Shown here piece after piece: positions 6,668-15,137 of a stretch of DNA of 21,826 nucleotides (position 1 is its first letter; each line of letters starts with the position of its first letter). The notes beneath the pieces are model-generated. The model was not told the origin of the DNA. It was given only the letters and a program-made list of their open reading frames with translations, and did not search any database. The DNA is taken from contig DAIUAL010000029.1 of assembly GCA_036847245.1 (NCBI GenBank), forward strand, positions 1 to 21,826. The letters run 5' to 3'. Position numbers and translations under genes: made by a program. The stretch comes from UBA4661 sp002405405. Its GTDB lineage: Bacteria; Bacteroidota; Ignavibacteria; Kapaibacteriales; UBA4661.

Positions 6668-7786
6668 TTAGCGTGAAATGCACTCTTCCGAAGGCGTATA
6701 AGGCATATCAAAAGCATCGGCAACAGCTTTATACGTGATTTTGCCTTTGTATGTATTCAAGCCCAACCGTAATTCTTCGTTTTCGCGGATTGCTTTTTTG
6801 TACCCTTTGTTTGCCAATTCTACTGCATACGGCAGAGTTGCATTCGTGAGAGCAATAGTCGAAGTAAATGGTACAGCACCCGGCATATTGGCAACGCAAT
6901 AATGCACTACGCCATCAATCGTATAAATCGGATCTTCGTGAGTTGTTGCTTTACTTGTTTCAAAACATCCGCCTTGGTCAATGGCAACATCAACCATGAC
7001 GCATCCTTGTTTCATCGTAGGGAGCATATCGCGAGTAATCAAGCGCGGTGCTTTTGCACCCGGTATCAGCACAGCACCAATCACAAGATCAGCACGGCGC
7101 GCTACATCGCGAATGGTATGCGGATTTGACATCATGGTAATCACATTTTTGGGCATGATATCATCAAGATAGCGCAAACGCGCCAAGCTCGTATCCATGA
7201 GGGTTACACGTGCACCCAAACCTGCAGCGATTTTTGCGGCATGAGTACCAACTATACCACCGCCGATGACCAATACTTCTGCTGGTGGTGTACCCGGTAC
7301 ACCGCCAAGAAGAATACCACGTCCGCCCATTGAGCGTTCAAGGTATTTCGCACCTTCTTGCGGAGCCATACGACCCGCAACTTCGCTCATAGGAATGAGT
7401 AAGGGCAAGGAACCATCTTTCTTCTGAACGGTTTCGTAGGCGATAGTAATTGACTTTGATTTTACCATGGCTTCGGTCAGTTCGCGTGCCGCAGCATAGT
7501 GCAAGTATGTAAAGAGCAACTGATCCTCGCGTACAAGATTATATTCGGGTGCAATTGGTTCTTTAACTTTCATGATCATTTCAGCGCGGTCAAACACTTC
7601 TTTTGCTGTGCTGACAATTTCTGCACCGACTTTGATATAGTCCGCATCCTCAAAGCCACTGCCTTTGCCGGCATTGGTTTCAATCAATACAGTATGCCCA
7701 TTATTCTTTAAAACCTCTGCACCGCTTGGAACAAGGGCGACACGGTTTTCATTGGTTTTAATCTCGCGTGGAACGCCGATAATCAT
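6668..7786 (-). CDS. ald: Alanine dehydrogenase
   Basis: 372 residues from the ATG at 7786, with AAGGA seven bases upstream and the family's opening MIIGVPREIKTNENRVA. It catalyses reversible NAD-dependent deamination of L-alanine to pyruvate and ammonia. Visible landmarks are the substrate-binding RVALVPSGA, KVKEP (active-site Lys), LHYAAARELT (active-site His region), the AlaDh/PNT signature LLGGVPGTPPAEVLVIGGG with the Rossmann glycines, and VVDVAIDQGGCFETS (active-site Asp). The C-terminus VHYCVANMPGAVPFTST is also typical. It sits between a dicarboxylate/amino acid symporter and mdh, which suggests a unit for taking up and oxidising amino and dicarboxylic acids to pyruvate, ammonia and oxaloacetate. 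Confidence 0.95.
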   Translation of the reverse strand: MIIGVPREIKTNENRVALVPSGAEVLKNNGHTVLIETNAGKGSGFEDADYIKVGAEIVSTAKEVFDRAEMIMKVKEPIAPEYNLVREDQLLFTYLHYAAARELTEAMVKSKSITIAYETVQKKDGSLPLLIPMSEVAGRMAPQEGAKYLERSMGGRGILLGGVPGTPPAEVLVIGGGIVGTHAAKIAAGLGARVTLMDTSLARLRYLDDIMPKNVITMMSNPHTIRDVARRADLVIGAVLIPGAKAPRLITRDMLPTMKQGCVMVDVAIDQGGCFETSKATTHEDPIYTIDGVVHYCVANMPGAVPFTSTIALTNATLPYAVELANKGYKKAIRENEELRLGLNTYKGKITYKAVADAFDMPYTPSEECISR

Positions 7787-7834
7787 GGGGGAATCCTTAA
7801 CAGAAAATGAAACAAAAAATGAGAACAATAATGT

Positions 7835-7873
7835 CGAACTATGATGTTGAACTATGATGTTGAACTATGATGA
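7835..7873. repeat. Tandem repeat of a 13-base unit across a stop codon
   Basis: Three units of about TGAACTATGATGT lie in tandem at 7835-7847, 7848-7860 and 7861-7873. The last unit contains the stop codon of the symporter gene (7867-7865) and its final two codons. It lies in the 78-base gap before ald. It looks like simple slippage expansion. Confidence 0.7.
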
Positions 7874-9115
7874 TAATTCTACCGGTTTCCAATCGGGTCC
7901 GCGGAACTCACCTTCCCAGCGTGCCATCACAACCGAAGCAAGGCAATTCCCCAAAAGATTGACCGATGTACGCGCCATATCCATAAAGGCATCAACACCA
8001 AGAATAATTGCAATACCCTCCAGTGGCAAACCAAACGTAACAAGTGTACCGGAGAGAATCACCAGTGATGCACGTGCTACACCCGCAATGCCTTTGGTGG
8101 TGAGCATGAGCGACAACATAATCATCAGCTGTGTGCCAATCTCAAGATGCACACCCGCCGCTTGTGCAACAAAAAGTGCGGCAATGCCAAGATACAGCGT
8201 TGAACCATCAAGATTGAAAGAATATCCTGTCGGAATCACAAAAGAAACAATACGACGTGGTACGCCAAACTCTTCCATGCGTTGCATAGCAAGCGGGAGA
8301 GCGGCTTCAGAGCTTGCTGTCGAAAAAGCAATGAGGTATGGCTCTTTGACATATTTCCAGAATTCGCGGAGAGGAATACGTGCAAAGAGTGCTACCGGCA
8401 CAAGAACAAGAAGAATAAATACAACCAACGCACCGTAGAGCGTCAGCACAAGCTTACCCAATCCCCACAAAACACCTAAGCCGTTTTTACCGACAGCCGC
8501 TGCGATAGCCGCACCGATACCGAGTGGTGCAATGCTCATGACAAGACCGGTGTATTTGAACATGACTTGGGAAATACCCTCAAAGAAATGAAGAACAGTA
8601 TCTTTCTCTTTGCCGGGTTTTATTTGTGTCAGCGCCACTGCAAACATGACGGCAAAAACAACGACTTGCAAAACCTCATTTTTCGCGGCGGCTTCAAAGA
8701 AGCTTGCCGGGAAGGTATGTTCCATCAATCCTGCAAATGTGATCTTATTCGCCGCAAGTTTTTGCGCATCGCCAACGGCTCCCGACAGCAATTGAATGCC
8801 ATCGCCCGGACGCACAAGATTGCCTGCAAGCAAGCCAATACCCAAGGCTAATGTCGTTGCAAGTTCGAAATAGAGAATCGAACGAAAACCAAGTCGTCCG
8901 ATTTTCTTGAGATCGTCGCCATGTCCGGCAATGCCGACAATGAGCGTACCCAACAAAATCGGTACAACAATAGACTTAATCAATCGCAAAAAAATGTTGG
9001 AAACAACTTCGAGATCTTTGGCAAGATTCGGTGCAAATACCCCGATGCTGATACCGACAACCAACGATACAAGAATCCACTGCACGAGTGAAATTCGCTT
9101 CAAAAATGCCCACAT
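7865..9115 (-). CDS. Dicarboxylate/amino acid:cation symporter (DAACS family)
   Basis: 416 residues from the ATG at 9115 (MWAFLKRISLVQW); a GTG at 9157 would add 14 residues not expected in the family. This inner-membrane transporter couples uptake of glutamate, aspartate or C4-dicarboxylates to protons or sodium. It has the family's eight transmembrane helices and two re-entrant loops. The first loop carries the serine-rich AFSTASSEAALPLAM, helix 7 has YSFNLDGSTLYLG, the second loop has LMLTTKGIAGVARA, and helix 8 has DAFMDMARTSVNLLGN, which holds the substrate-binding Asp and Asn. The exact substrate cannot be told from sequence, so no gltP or dctA symbol is given. It is first in the run leading into ald and mdh, with the divergent permease gene upstream. 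Confidence 0.92.
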   Translation of the reverse strand: MWAFLKRISLVQWILVSLVVGISIGVFAPNLAKDLEVVSNIFLRLIKSIVVPILLGTLIVGIAGHGDDLKKIGRLGFRSILYFELATTLALGIGLLAGNLVRPGDGIQLLSGAVGDAQKLAANKITFAGLMEHTFPASFFEAAAKNEVLQVVVFAVMFAVALTQIKPGKEKDTVLHFFEGISQVMFKYTGLVMSIAPLGIGAAIAAAVGKNGLGVLWGLGKLVLTLYGALVVFILLVLVPVALFARIPLREFWKYVKEPYLIAFSTASSEAALPLAMQRMEEFGVPRRIVSFVIPTGYSFNLDGSTLYLGIAALFVAQAAGVHLEIGTQLMIMLSLMLTTKGIAGVARASLVILSGTLVTFGLPLEGIAIILGVDAFMDMARTSVNLLGNCLASVVMARWEGEFRGPDWKPVELSS

Positions 9116-9336
9116 ACAGGACTCACAAAAAAACAATGAGGAAGCAATTTCTGCCACTGCACCATGCTGTACACAGCAGAAGAGAGAAAGAAGAATGCCA
9201 AGTTAGAAAACTCATTGCAGACAAACGGTGGGAATTTTTGATATTGCGACAAAATATGTTGCTTCGTACTGTCTTGTGCGTACTGCGCGTGTAGTTTATT
9301 GCTGCTCGATACTTTTCTTCGACTTCTTTTGTTTAT
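9116..9336. promoter_or_regulatory. Divergent intergenic region between symporter and APC permease
   Basis: A 221-base gap between two outward-reading transporter genes must carry promoters for both directions. The part just upstream of each start is A/T-rich. No clean consensus promoter pair or operator could be assigned by eye, and neither gene has a strong Shine-Dalgarno. Confidence 0.45.
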
Positions 9337-10833
9337 ATGGTACAACACACGACTCCTTCGGCTTCTTCTTCGGTCGAATCATCAGCGCAAAGTAGCGAAC
9401 CGCGCTTAAATCAATCACTTGGTATGTTTGCCTCGATTGCTATTATCATGGGAGCAATGATCGGCAGCGGAATTTTTAAAAAACCTGCTGTCATGGCAGG
9501 ACAACTCGGTTCGCCGGAATTACTCGTAGGAGCATGGATACTTGCGGGGGTGATGACATTTTTTGGAGCACTTGCCGCGGCGGAGATTGCGAGTGTTATC
9601 ACGGCAACCGGTGGGCAATATGTGTATTTTCGACAAGTCTATGGACGGCTGTCGGGTTTTTTGGTAGGGTGGTCAAATTTCTCTGTTATTCAATCCGGTT
9701 CGATTGCCGCAGTGGCTTATGTCTTTGCCGAATACATGCAATACTTTGTTGTCTTTCCGCGTTTGGCGGTAGACCTTGAGCGCGGTTTCGCGGTGCCATT
9801 ACCATTCATTGGAACGATCTTTCCACTGGAGAATCTTGGCGTAAAATGTGTGGCAATTTTGCTGATTATCGCTTTGAGCTATATCAACTATCGCGGTGTA
9901 CAGTTTGGGGGACTCATTGCTAAAATTTTTACCTCGCTCAAAGTGATGGCTATGTTGGCGATTATTGGATTATGTTTTGTGTTGGGAGGAGAGAAAGGTC
10001 TTGGTTCAACAGCCAATTTTACGACTCATGAAAAAACTATGACCACGGGAATATTTGCACTGCTGACGGCTTTTATTGCTTCTTTGTCCGGTGCATTTTG
10101 GGGTTATGATGGTTGGGCGGGAATTACTTTTATTGCAGGTGAAGTCAAGAATCCTCAACGCACAATACCGCGTGCTTTGATCATAGGATTGCTCGGTACG
10201 ATTACACTTTACACTCTTATCAATCTTGCCTATCTTTTTATCATGCCTATTGCCGAAATGGCGCAATCAAAGTTGGTAGCATCCGATGTAGCGCAAAAAG
10301 TTCTTGGCGGCGGCGGCGGTGCTTTTATTGCAATCTGTGTGGCGATTTCAACTTTTGGTACAACTAATGGTATTATCTTGTACACAGCACGTGTGTATTG
10401 GGCAATGGCACGCGACAATATGTTTTTTGCATCGATTGGTACTTTACACCCGGTGTATAAAACACCCTCTCATTCTTTGCTATGGCAGGCGGTGTGGTCA
10501 TCGGCATTGGTGCTCTCAGGAACATTTGATATGTTGACAGATGCGTTGATTTTCGTGGTTTGGGTTACGTATGGCATGTTAGCATTTGGTGTAATTGTTC
10601 TCCGTAAACAAGACCCACAGACACCGCGCCCCTTCAAAACGCCGTGGTATCCATTCACACCACTTGTATTTACGTTGTTCTCGGCGACATTTGTAGTGAT
10701 TACCCTCTACAATGATATTACGCTCTTTATGCAGGGCAAAACACCGATTATCAATTCACTCTTTGGCACATTGCTCGTGGTGATTGGTATTCCGTTGTAT
10801 GTGGTGTTTGAGCGGAAGAAGAATTCTCAATAA
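9337..10833 (+). CDS. APC-superfamily amino acid permease or exchanger (LAT-like)
   Basis: 498 residues with about twelve transmembrane helices. The start at ATG 9337 gives a Ser-rich, presumably disordered cytoplasmic lead of about 28 residues (SASSSVESSAQSS). Helix 1 carries the substrate-binding unwound motif IIMGAMIGSGIFKKPAVMA and helix 3 the GGQYVYFRQVYG motif, both diagnostic of the amino acid-polyamine-organocation superfamily. FWGYDGWAGITFIAGEVKNPQ in helix 6 and after (with the E-V-x-N-P turn) points to the LAT/SteT-type exchangers. Substrate specificity is not evident. The stop codon TAA shares its last A with the start of the KpsF-like gene, so the two are translationally coupled. 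Confidence 0.9.
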   Translation: MVQHTTPSASSSVESSAQSSEPRLNQSLGMFASIAIIMGAMIGSGIFKKPAVMAGQLGSPELLVGAWILAGVMTFFGALAAAEIASVITATGGQYVYFRQVYGRLSGFLVGWSNFSVIQSGSIAAVAYVFAEYMQYFVVFPRLAVDLERGFAVPLPFIGTIFPLENLGVKCVAILLIIALSYINYRGVQFGGLIAKIFTSLKVMAMLAIIGLCFVLGGEKGLGSTANFTTHEKTMTTGIFALLTAFIASLSGAFWGYDGWAGITFIAGEVKNPQRTIPRALIIGLLGTITLYTLINLAYLFIMPIAEMAQSKLVASDVAQKVLGGGGGAFIAICVAISTFGTTNGIILYTARVYWAMARDNMFFASIGTLHPVYKTPSHSLLWQAVWSSALVLSGTFDMLTDALIFVVWVTYGMLAFGVIVLRKQDPQTPRPFKTPWYPFTPLVFTLFSATFVVITLYNDITLFMQGKTPIINSLFGTLLVVIGIPLYVVFERKKNSQ

Positions 10834-11834
10834 TGAGTATGGACACACAGAATACTTTAGCGGCTGCACTGACAACAATACGCTCGGTAATTGACACAGA
10901 GCGTACAGCCCTTGTCGGCTTATATGAACGCGTACCTATGATGGAATCTGTCTTAGAGCGTACGCTTGAAGCCATGCTCTCAGCACGTACGGTGTTGGTG
11001 AGTGGCATTGGTAAATCGGGTATCATTGCACAAAAAATATGTGCCACACTGACCAGTACAGGAATGCGCTCTGTCTTTCTCCATCCTGTGGAAGCATTGC
11101 ATGGCGACATTGGAATTGCAGAGCAGGGCGATTGTGCCTTGCTTTTATCGAAGAGTGGCTCGACACAGGAATTACTTACATTACTTCCTGTTTTGAAAGA
11201 TCGTGGTGTGACAGTCGTGGCATTGGTGGGCAATACTGATTCGCCGCTTTCCCATCTGGCAGACATTGTGCTTGATGTGAGTGTAGAGCGTGAAGCATGT
11301 CCGCTTAATATTGCGCCAATGTCGAGCACTACTGTTGCGCTAGCACTTGGCGATGCCCTAGCGGCAGGGCAAATGATTGCACGGGGATTTACGCCACAAG
11401 ACTTTGCACGGTTTCATCCGCAGGGTCAATTGGGGAAAAATCTAACACTGTTGGTACGCGATGTCATGCACACCGGCGACCATATTCCCGTATGTGCGCA
11501 CACGGCAACATTTCGCGAAGCATTGATTGAAATGACCCGTAAGGGTGTTGGTTGTGTTTGTATTGTTGATGAGCATCGCATTTTGCACGGCATTATCACC
11601 GATGGTGATGTACGACGTATTCTTCAGCAGCATGAAGATATTCGTCCTTTGATGGCAGAACATGTGATGACCAAAAATCCGATAACAATCCCATCCACCG
11701 CACGAGTCGGCGAGGCGCTGACGCTTATGGAAGAACGTGATCGACAAATCAGTGTGTTGGCAGTAACGACAGCGAACAACGAGTGCATAGGCATCATCCG
11801 TGTCCATGATATTGTGCGTGCCGGTATGGCATAG
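10833..11834 (+). CDS. kdsD: Arabinose-5-phosphate isomerase (KpsF/GutQ/KdsD family)
   Basis: 333 residues, the normal length. It interconverts ribulose 5-phosphate and arabinose 5-phosphate, the first step toward Kdo for lipopolysaccharide. An N-terminal SIS sugar-isomerase domain (about 40-180) shows LVSGIGKSGIIAQKICATL, HPVEALHGDIG (metal/active-site His), LLSKSGSTQELL and VEREACPLNIAPMSSTT, followed by the family linker FHPQGQLGKNL. Two CBS domains follow (about 205-260 and 275-333). The start overlaps the permease stop (TAATG), so translation is coupled, although the two functions have no obvious link. A lipopolysaccharide precursor enzyme supports a Gram-negative cell. The symbol is by family; kpsF or gutQ would be equivalent labels. 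Confidence 0.92.
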   Translation: MSMDTQNTLAAALTTIRSVIDTERTALVGLYERVPMMESVLERTLEAMLSARTVLVSGIGKSGIIAQKICATLTSTGMRSVFLHPVEALHGDIGIAEQGDCALLLSKSGSTQELLTLLPVLKDRGVTVVALVGNTDSPLSHLADIVLDVSVEREACPLNIAPMSSTTVALALGDALAAGQMIARGFTPQDFARFHPQGQLGKNLTLLVRDVMHTGDHIPVCAHTATFREALIEMTRKGVGCVCIVDEHRILHGIITDGDVRRILQQHEDIRPLMAEHVMTKNPITIPSTARVGEALTLMEERDRQISVLAVTTANNECIGIIRVHDIVRAGMA

Positions 11835-11876
11835 ATGCATAAGGACGAGCACCTTGTGCAGTATAGTCTTAATTGG

Positions 11877-13112
11877 TTAATTCTTTACAGAGTCAGGTCG
11901 TGTACGCGGTTGAAGTTGAAGTGTCGGTGCGGAGAGAGGCGGACGTACTTCTTGAATAATCAGTGCGGGAGTCCGTGTATCCTTATTCTTCAAGGTGCGT
12001 GGTGTTGTGGGTTTTGCCTCGCTTGCTTGAGGAAGAGAGTTTTTGGGTGAAGGATTGGATTCCTTCACAGGTTCTTTGCCGGATTCTTTTATCGGCTCTT
12101 TGATTGGTTCTTTTACTGATGCTTTCGGTGTAGGAAGAGAAGAATTCGGATTGCCGACTTTCTCCGATTCTTGTGTTGTCGGGCGCTGATTGGCAGGTAC
12201 AAAACTTGTTTTCATCGAAGGTGGTAAATTCGATGATTTAATACCTTCTTTGGTGATTTTGACATCACGAACAATAACACCGGCTTTGCCTAAAGGTGGC
12301 AGTTTGACATTGTTGAGTGTGAGTTCGATACCACCGGCATTGCCGAGAGACAATGCGAAAATTGCACCACGCCACTTGTATGTCTTACCGGGATCAGTGA
12401 TGAACTGCTCACTTTTTTTCCCATCAATCACAATATTAAACCAAACACTGTCAATTGCTTTCGCTTCGAGAAGCAGTGTGTCCTGACCTGCGATAGCTTG
12501 TGTCAGTGAAGAGTCTTGAGTTGCGTTCAATACTGCTTGTGTACCATTGGCATTGGGAGTGCTGGTATCTGCTTCATTGATTTCTGTTTGCTGGATGGTA
12601 ACCGCCGGAGTTGCTTTTGAGCGATTGCCAACGATATAGTAGTATCCAATGGTTACAAGAGCAAGAGCCAAACTAGCATATACAATGCGATTGATGACTG
12701 AAGCCGAAGCACGTGCGGCGGCGGCTTCCGATGGAATCAAATACGGTTGTTCGAATGGTTGAGCCGGAGTTTCGGGGGTAGCATGAGCCGCCATGGCATC
12801 ATAGACTGTACTTGCTCCATTGGTCATAGGGGATGCTGCTTGGCTTATGCTCGGCGGCATCGAGGCAGTCGGAATACGTGCATTGAAATGTTCGCGGCAG
12901 AGAGTTTCAACTTCTTGTTCGTCGAGATGCAAAAACTTTCCGTAAGAGCGGACAAATGATTTCATGTATGAAGATGGCAACACATGCCACTCGCCTTCTT
13001 CAATTGCTTCAATAATGTTGGGGCGAATTTTCGTGGCACGCATGACAGTATCAAGCGAATATCCGCCGCGTTCGCGGGCTTGTCGGAATAAATCACCAGG
13101 AGAAGTTGCCAT
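11877..13112 (-). CDS. rodZ: RodZ-like protein: N-terminal HTH, one membrane span, DUF4115-type C-domain
   Basis: 411 residues. The N-terminal Cro/C1-like helix-turn-helix (about 5-75) reads DLFRQARERGGYSLDTVMRA...IEAIEEGEWHVLPSSYMKSFVRSYGKFL, the MreB-binding module of RodZ rather than a DNA-binding repressor. A Pro/Ala-rich linker, one membrane span (RIVYASLALALVTIGYYYIV) and a periplasmic beta domain follow. The beta domain (IDSVWFNIVIDGKKSEQF, then TYKWRGAIFALSLGNAGGIELTLN) matches the DUF4115 shape. The last 110 residues are an extra low-complexity tail with KEPIKEPIKESGKEPVKE repeats, unusual for RodZ. RodZ links the MreB cytoskeleton to the cell-wall elongation machinery, so a rod or elongated cell is likely. 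It is convergent with the kdsD-like gene, whose stop lies 42 bases away. Confidence 0.85.
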   Translation of the reverse strand: MATSPGDLFRQARERGGYSLDTVMRATKIRPNIIEAIEEGEWHVLPSSYMKSFVRSYGKFLHLDEQEVETLCREHFNARIPTASMPPSISQAASPMTNGASTVYDAMAAHATPETPAQPFEQPYLIPSEAAAARASASVINRIVYASLALALVTIGYYYIVGNRSKATPAVTIQQTEINEADTSTPNANGTQAVLNATQDSSLTQAIAGQDTLLLEAKAIDSVWFNIVIDGKKSEQFITDPGKTYKWRGAIFALSLGNAGGIELTLNNVKLPPLGKAGVIVRDVKITKEGIKSSNLPPSMKTSFVPANQRPTTQESEKVGNPNSSLPTPKASVKEPIKEPIKESGKEPVKESNPSPKNSLPQASEAKPTTPRTLKNKDTRTPALIIQEVRPPLSAPTLQLQPRTRPDSVKN

Positions 13113-13434
13113 TGCTTTATCAAATAAAATCGTGTACTGTTGCTGTAAGAATGCCTATGCTTGTTTCAGCAAACCAAGGCAAAGGTTGAGAACCTTTCTG
13201 TGCCCGTCTTTTTCTTTATAGGATATCAAGAAGTATGCCAAGTACACTGTTGTGTTGATCTTGTGCTAACCGATAACAGAAAGAAGGAACTATAGACATC
13301 GAGAGATAGATGTTGGGGCATGAGAAAAATAGGTTCAAACTTACTTTTTTTCTGACGATACTCAGGAGAGTAGAAGAAGCATACTTTTGTTGTTGGTAGT
13401 AGAATAATCATTTAATTACACAGTCATTCGCACT
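13113..13434. promoter_or_regulatory. Divergent intergenic region between rodZ and the FliK-like gene
   Basis: A 322-base gap with no credible gene must hold promoters for both neighbours. It contains a perfect inverted repeat, AAAGGTT-GAG-AACCTTT at 13181-13197, followed on the plus strand by a T-rich run. It could be an operator or a short terminator-like hairpin in the rodZ leader. The right half is A/T-rich. Confidence 0.45.
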
Positions 13435-15120
13435 ATGGCAGTATCGCAGTCTGATAATATTTCAGGGACGGAGCGCACAGCTTCCCGTCTATCGTCAGCG
13501 CATGGTGTGCAGGACTCTTCAATACGGGCGCGCACCAATGCCGATGCACAAGGTGGTACACAAGTAGGAGGACTTTTTCAAGGGGCAGGGCAGACAACAA
13601 CGGCAACATCGGTACATGCACCATTACGTGATGGTGCGGCAATGTTATTTGGTCGTACACCCTCAGGCGAGGAATTAGTGCGTGGGATCATTATGGAAGC
13701 ACCTAGTGGTACAGTCCAAGGGGTATCCGGTGCGGTTGGCAGGCAAGTATCGGTACAATTGCCGACGGGTCTTGTGCAGGCATTTGTTGAAACAACAGCA
13801 ACGCTCTATCGAGGTGACACACTTATGTTCTCGATAGTGCATCAGTCCACCATTCATACACCTTTGATCTTACGTGTGCATGGCGTTCCCGATACGGAAT
13901 ACTTCGTTGCTCCGGAACATATTTTACGAGCATTACCTTTACCTGCTTCATCATTGCGTGTGCATATTGTTTCAGCATTGCGCCAACAGAAAGAACCGAT
14001 TATCACAGCGAACGCAGTACAATGGCTTGAGGAGGCAATGATAAAACTTGCCGGGCAAGTAGAATCCTATCCGCAGGGCAAACAAGAAATTTTCGGTGCG
14101 CATCTCACCGATTCAATTGCCGATAAAATTGCTGTACTCTCGCGTGTTCGTGCATTACAATTACCTGCTGATGCGCATTGGTACAATCTTTTACGTCCGA
14201 TTGTTTTACAGGAAAATCCCACACGTGCATGGAATACTCTCATGCAAACTATGCCTGCATCGATAAGTATGGAAGCTCTGCTTGCCGACACCGAGCGTAC
14301 AGCGCAATTATTGTGGGGTAATCTCAAAACCATGCTCGCACAGCGTAAGACAAATGACTCTCTGCCTTTGACAACCACGCAAATGCCCCTTCTTCATGAG
14401 GCGAATAATGCACTGCATATATCACCACCGACATCGGGCATATCTGTAGCACCGACACGCGGTCAAGATATGCCTATGACAGGTGTTTTTATTGAGCAGT
14501 TACAAGCGCTCCGTATGATGTTGATGGATGAACTATCAATGCAAAGCCAAGCGCGTGTAGGACAAATTTCTAAATCTGCCGAAGCGATGATTGCTCATGC
14601 CATGCAAACAAACACACTGTATTCGGCAGAGATTGCTACTGAGCAGTTACTCCAACATTTCTTAGGGCAACAAGTCAATAATGCATTTGTCATGGAGCAT
14701 GGAGGTACTCTGCAATATTCACTGTTTTTACCCAACCTTTTTGGTGGTACATCAGCACACAAACATTCTTCTGAAAATAATCAAGAAGGTGCTATCGCGG
14801 CTTTGGTGGAAATTGATGTTGATGATCCTCGACATCCGGCGCGCTCCTCCGCTGTAAATTTTCGTGTGCATACGGATATGAGTGCGCTGGGTAAAATTTC
14901 AGTACAAGGTATTGCCTATCAATCATCCTTGATGCTGACAATCTATGTGGCAGAACCCTCGATGCTGTCTTTTGTATCGGAACATCATCTTGCGCTTGCT
15001 GATATTCTCCGCAATGCAGGCTACACCGTCAGTAATATCGCTGTTCGACTCATGGAGGGCGAAACCTTTGCACCACGCACGGCACCACGCTTGCAAACAA
15101 CACTCAACAAAAAAGTATGA
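13435..15120 (+). CDS. FliK-like protein (flagellar hook-length control type), uncertain
   Basis: 561 residues. The first 60 or so are Ser/Thr/Gly/Gln-rich and probably unstructured. Residues about 85-155 (VRGIIMEAPSGTVQ...VSVQLPTGLVQAFVE...YRGDTLMFSIV) look like the small beta module found ahead of the C-domain in some FliK-like proteins. A long helical, Met- and Gln-rich middle follows. Residues about 470-545 (VNFRVHTDMSALGKISVQGI...LMLTIYVAEP...LADILRNAGYTVSNIAVRL) follow the pattern of the C-terminal Flg_hook domain of FliK: LG-x-I-x-V, alternating strands, a helix with the NAGY turn and a last strand. No other flagellar gene is in the window. It could instead serve another secretion or length-control role. 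No signal peptide is seen, which fits export by a flagellar-type system. Confidence 0.5.
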   Translation: MAVSQSDNISGTERTASRLSSAHGVQDSSIRARTNADAQGGTQVGGLFQGAGQTTTATSVHAPLRDGAAMLFGRTPSGEELVRGIIMEAPSGTVQGVSGAVGRQVSVQLPTGLVQAFVETTATLYRGDTLMFSIVHQSTIHTPLILRVHGVPDTEYFVAPEHILRALPLPASSLRVHIVSALRQQKEPIITANAVQWLEEAMIKLAGQVESYPQGKQEIFGAHLTDSIADKIAVLSRVRALQLPADAHWYNLLRPIVLQENPTRAWNTLMQTMPASISMEALLADTERTAQLLWGNLKTMLAQRKTNDSLPLTTTQMPLLHEANNALHISPPTSGISVAPTRGQDMPMTGVFIEQLQALRMMLMDELSMQSQARVGQISKSAEAMIAHAMQTNTLYSAEIATEQLLQHFLGQQVNNAFVMEHGGTLQYSLFLPNLFGGTSAHKHSSENNQEGAIAALVEIDVDDPRHPARSSAVNFRVHTDMSALGKISVQGIAYQSSLMLTIYVAEPSMLSFVSEHHLALADILRNAGYTVSNIAVRLMEGETFAPRTAPRLQTTLNKKV

Positions 15121-15135
15121 GCCAAGAGATGGCTC
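15119..15135. terminator. Small hairpin between convergent FliK-like and polA genes
   Basis: GAGCCA and TGGCTC arms with a 5-base loop begin inside the FliK-like stop codon and end three bases from the polA stop. There is no T tract, so it is at best a weak bidirectional terminator in the 17-base gap between the two convergent genes. Confidence 0.3.
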
Positions 15136-15137
15136 GC

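Noticed and set aside
7854..8438. 194-residue plus-strand open frame opposite the symporter
   Set aside because: Antisense shadow of a well-supported transporter gene; Arg/Ser/Thr-rich with no motif.
10751..11329. 192-residue minus-strand open frame opposite kdsD
   Set aside because: Antisense to a complete SIS-CBS protein; no domain and no ribosome site.
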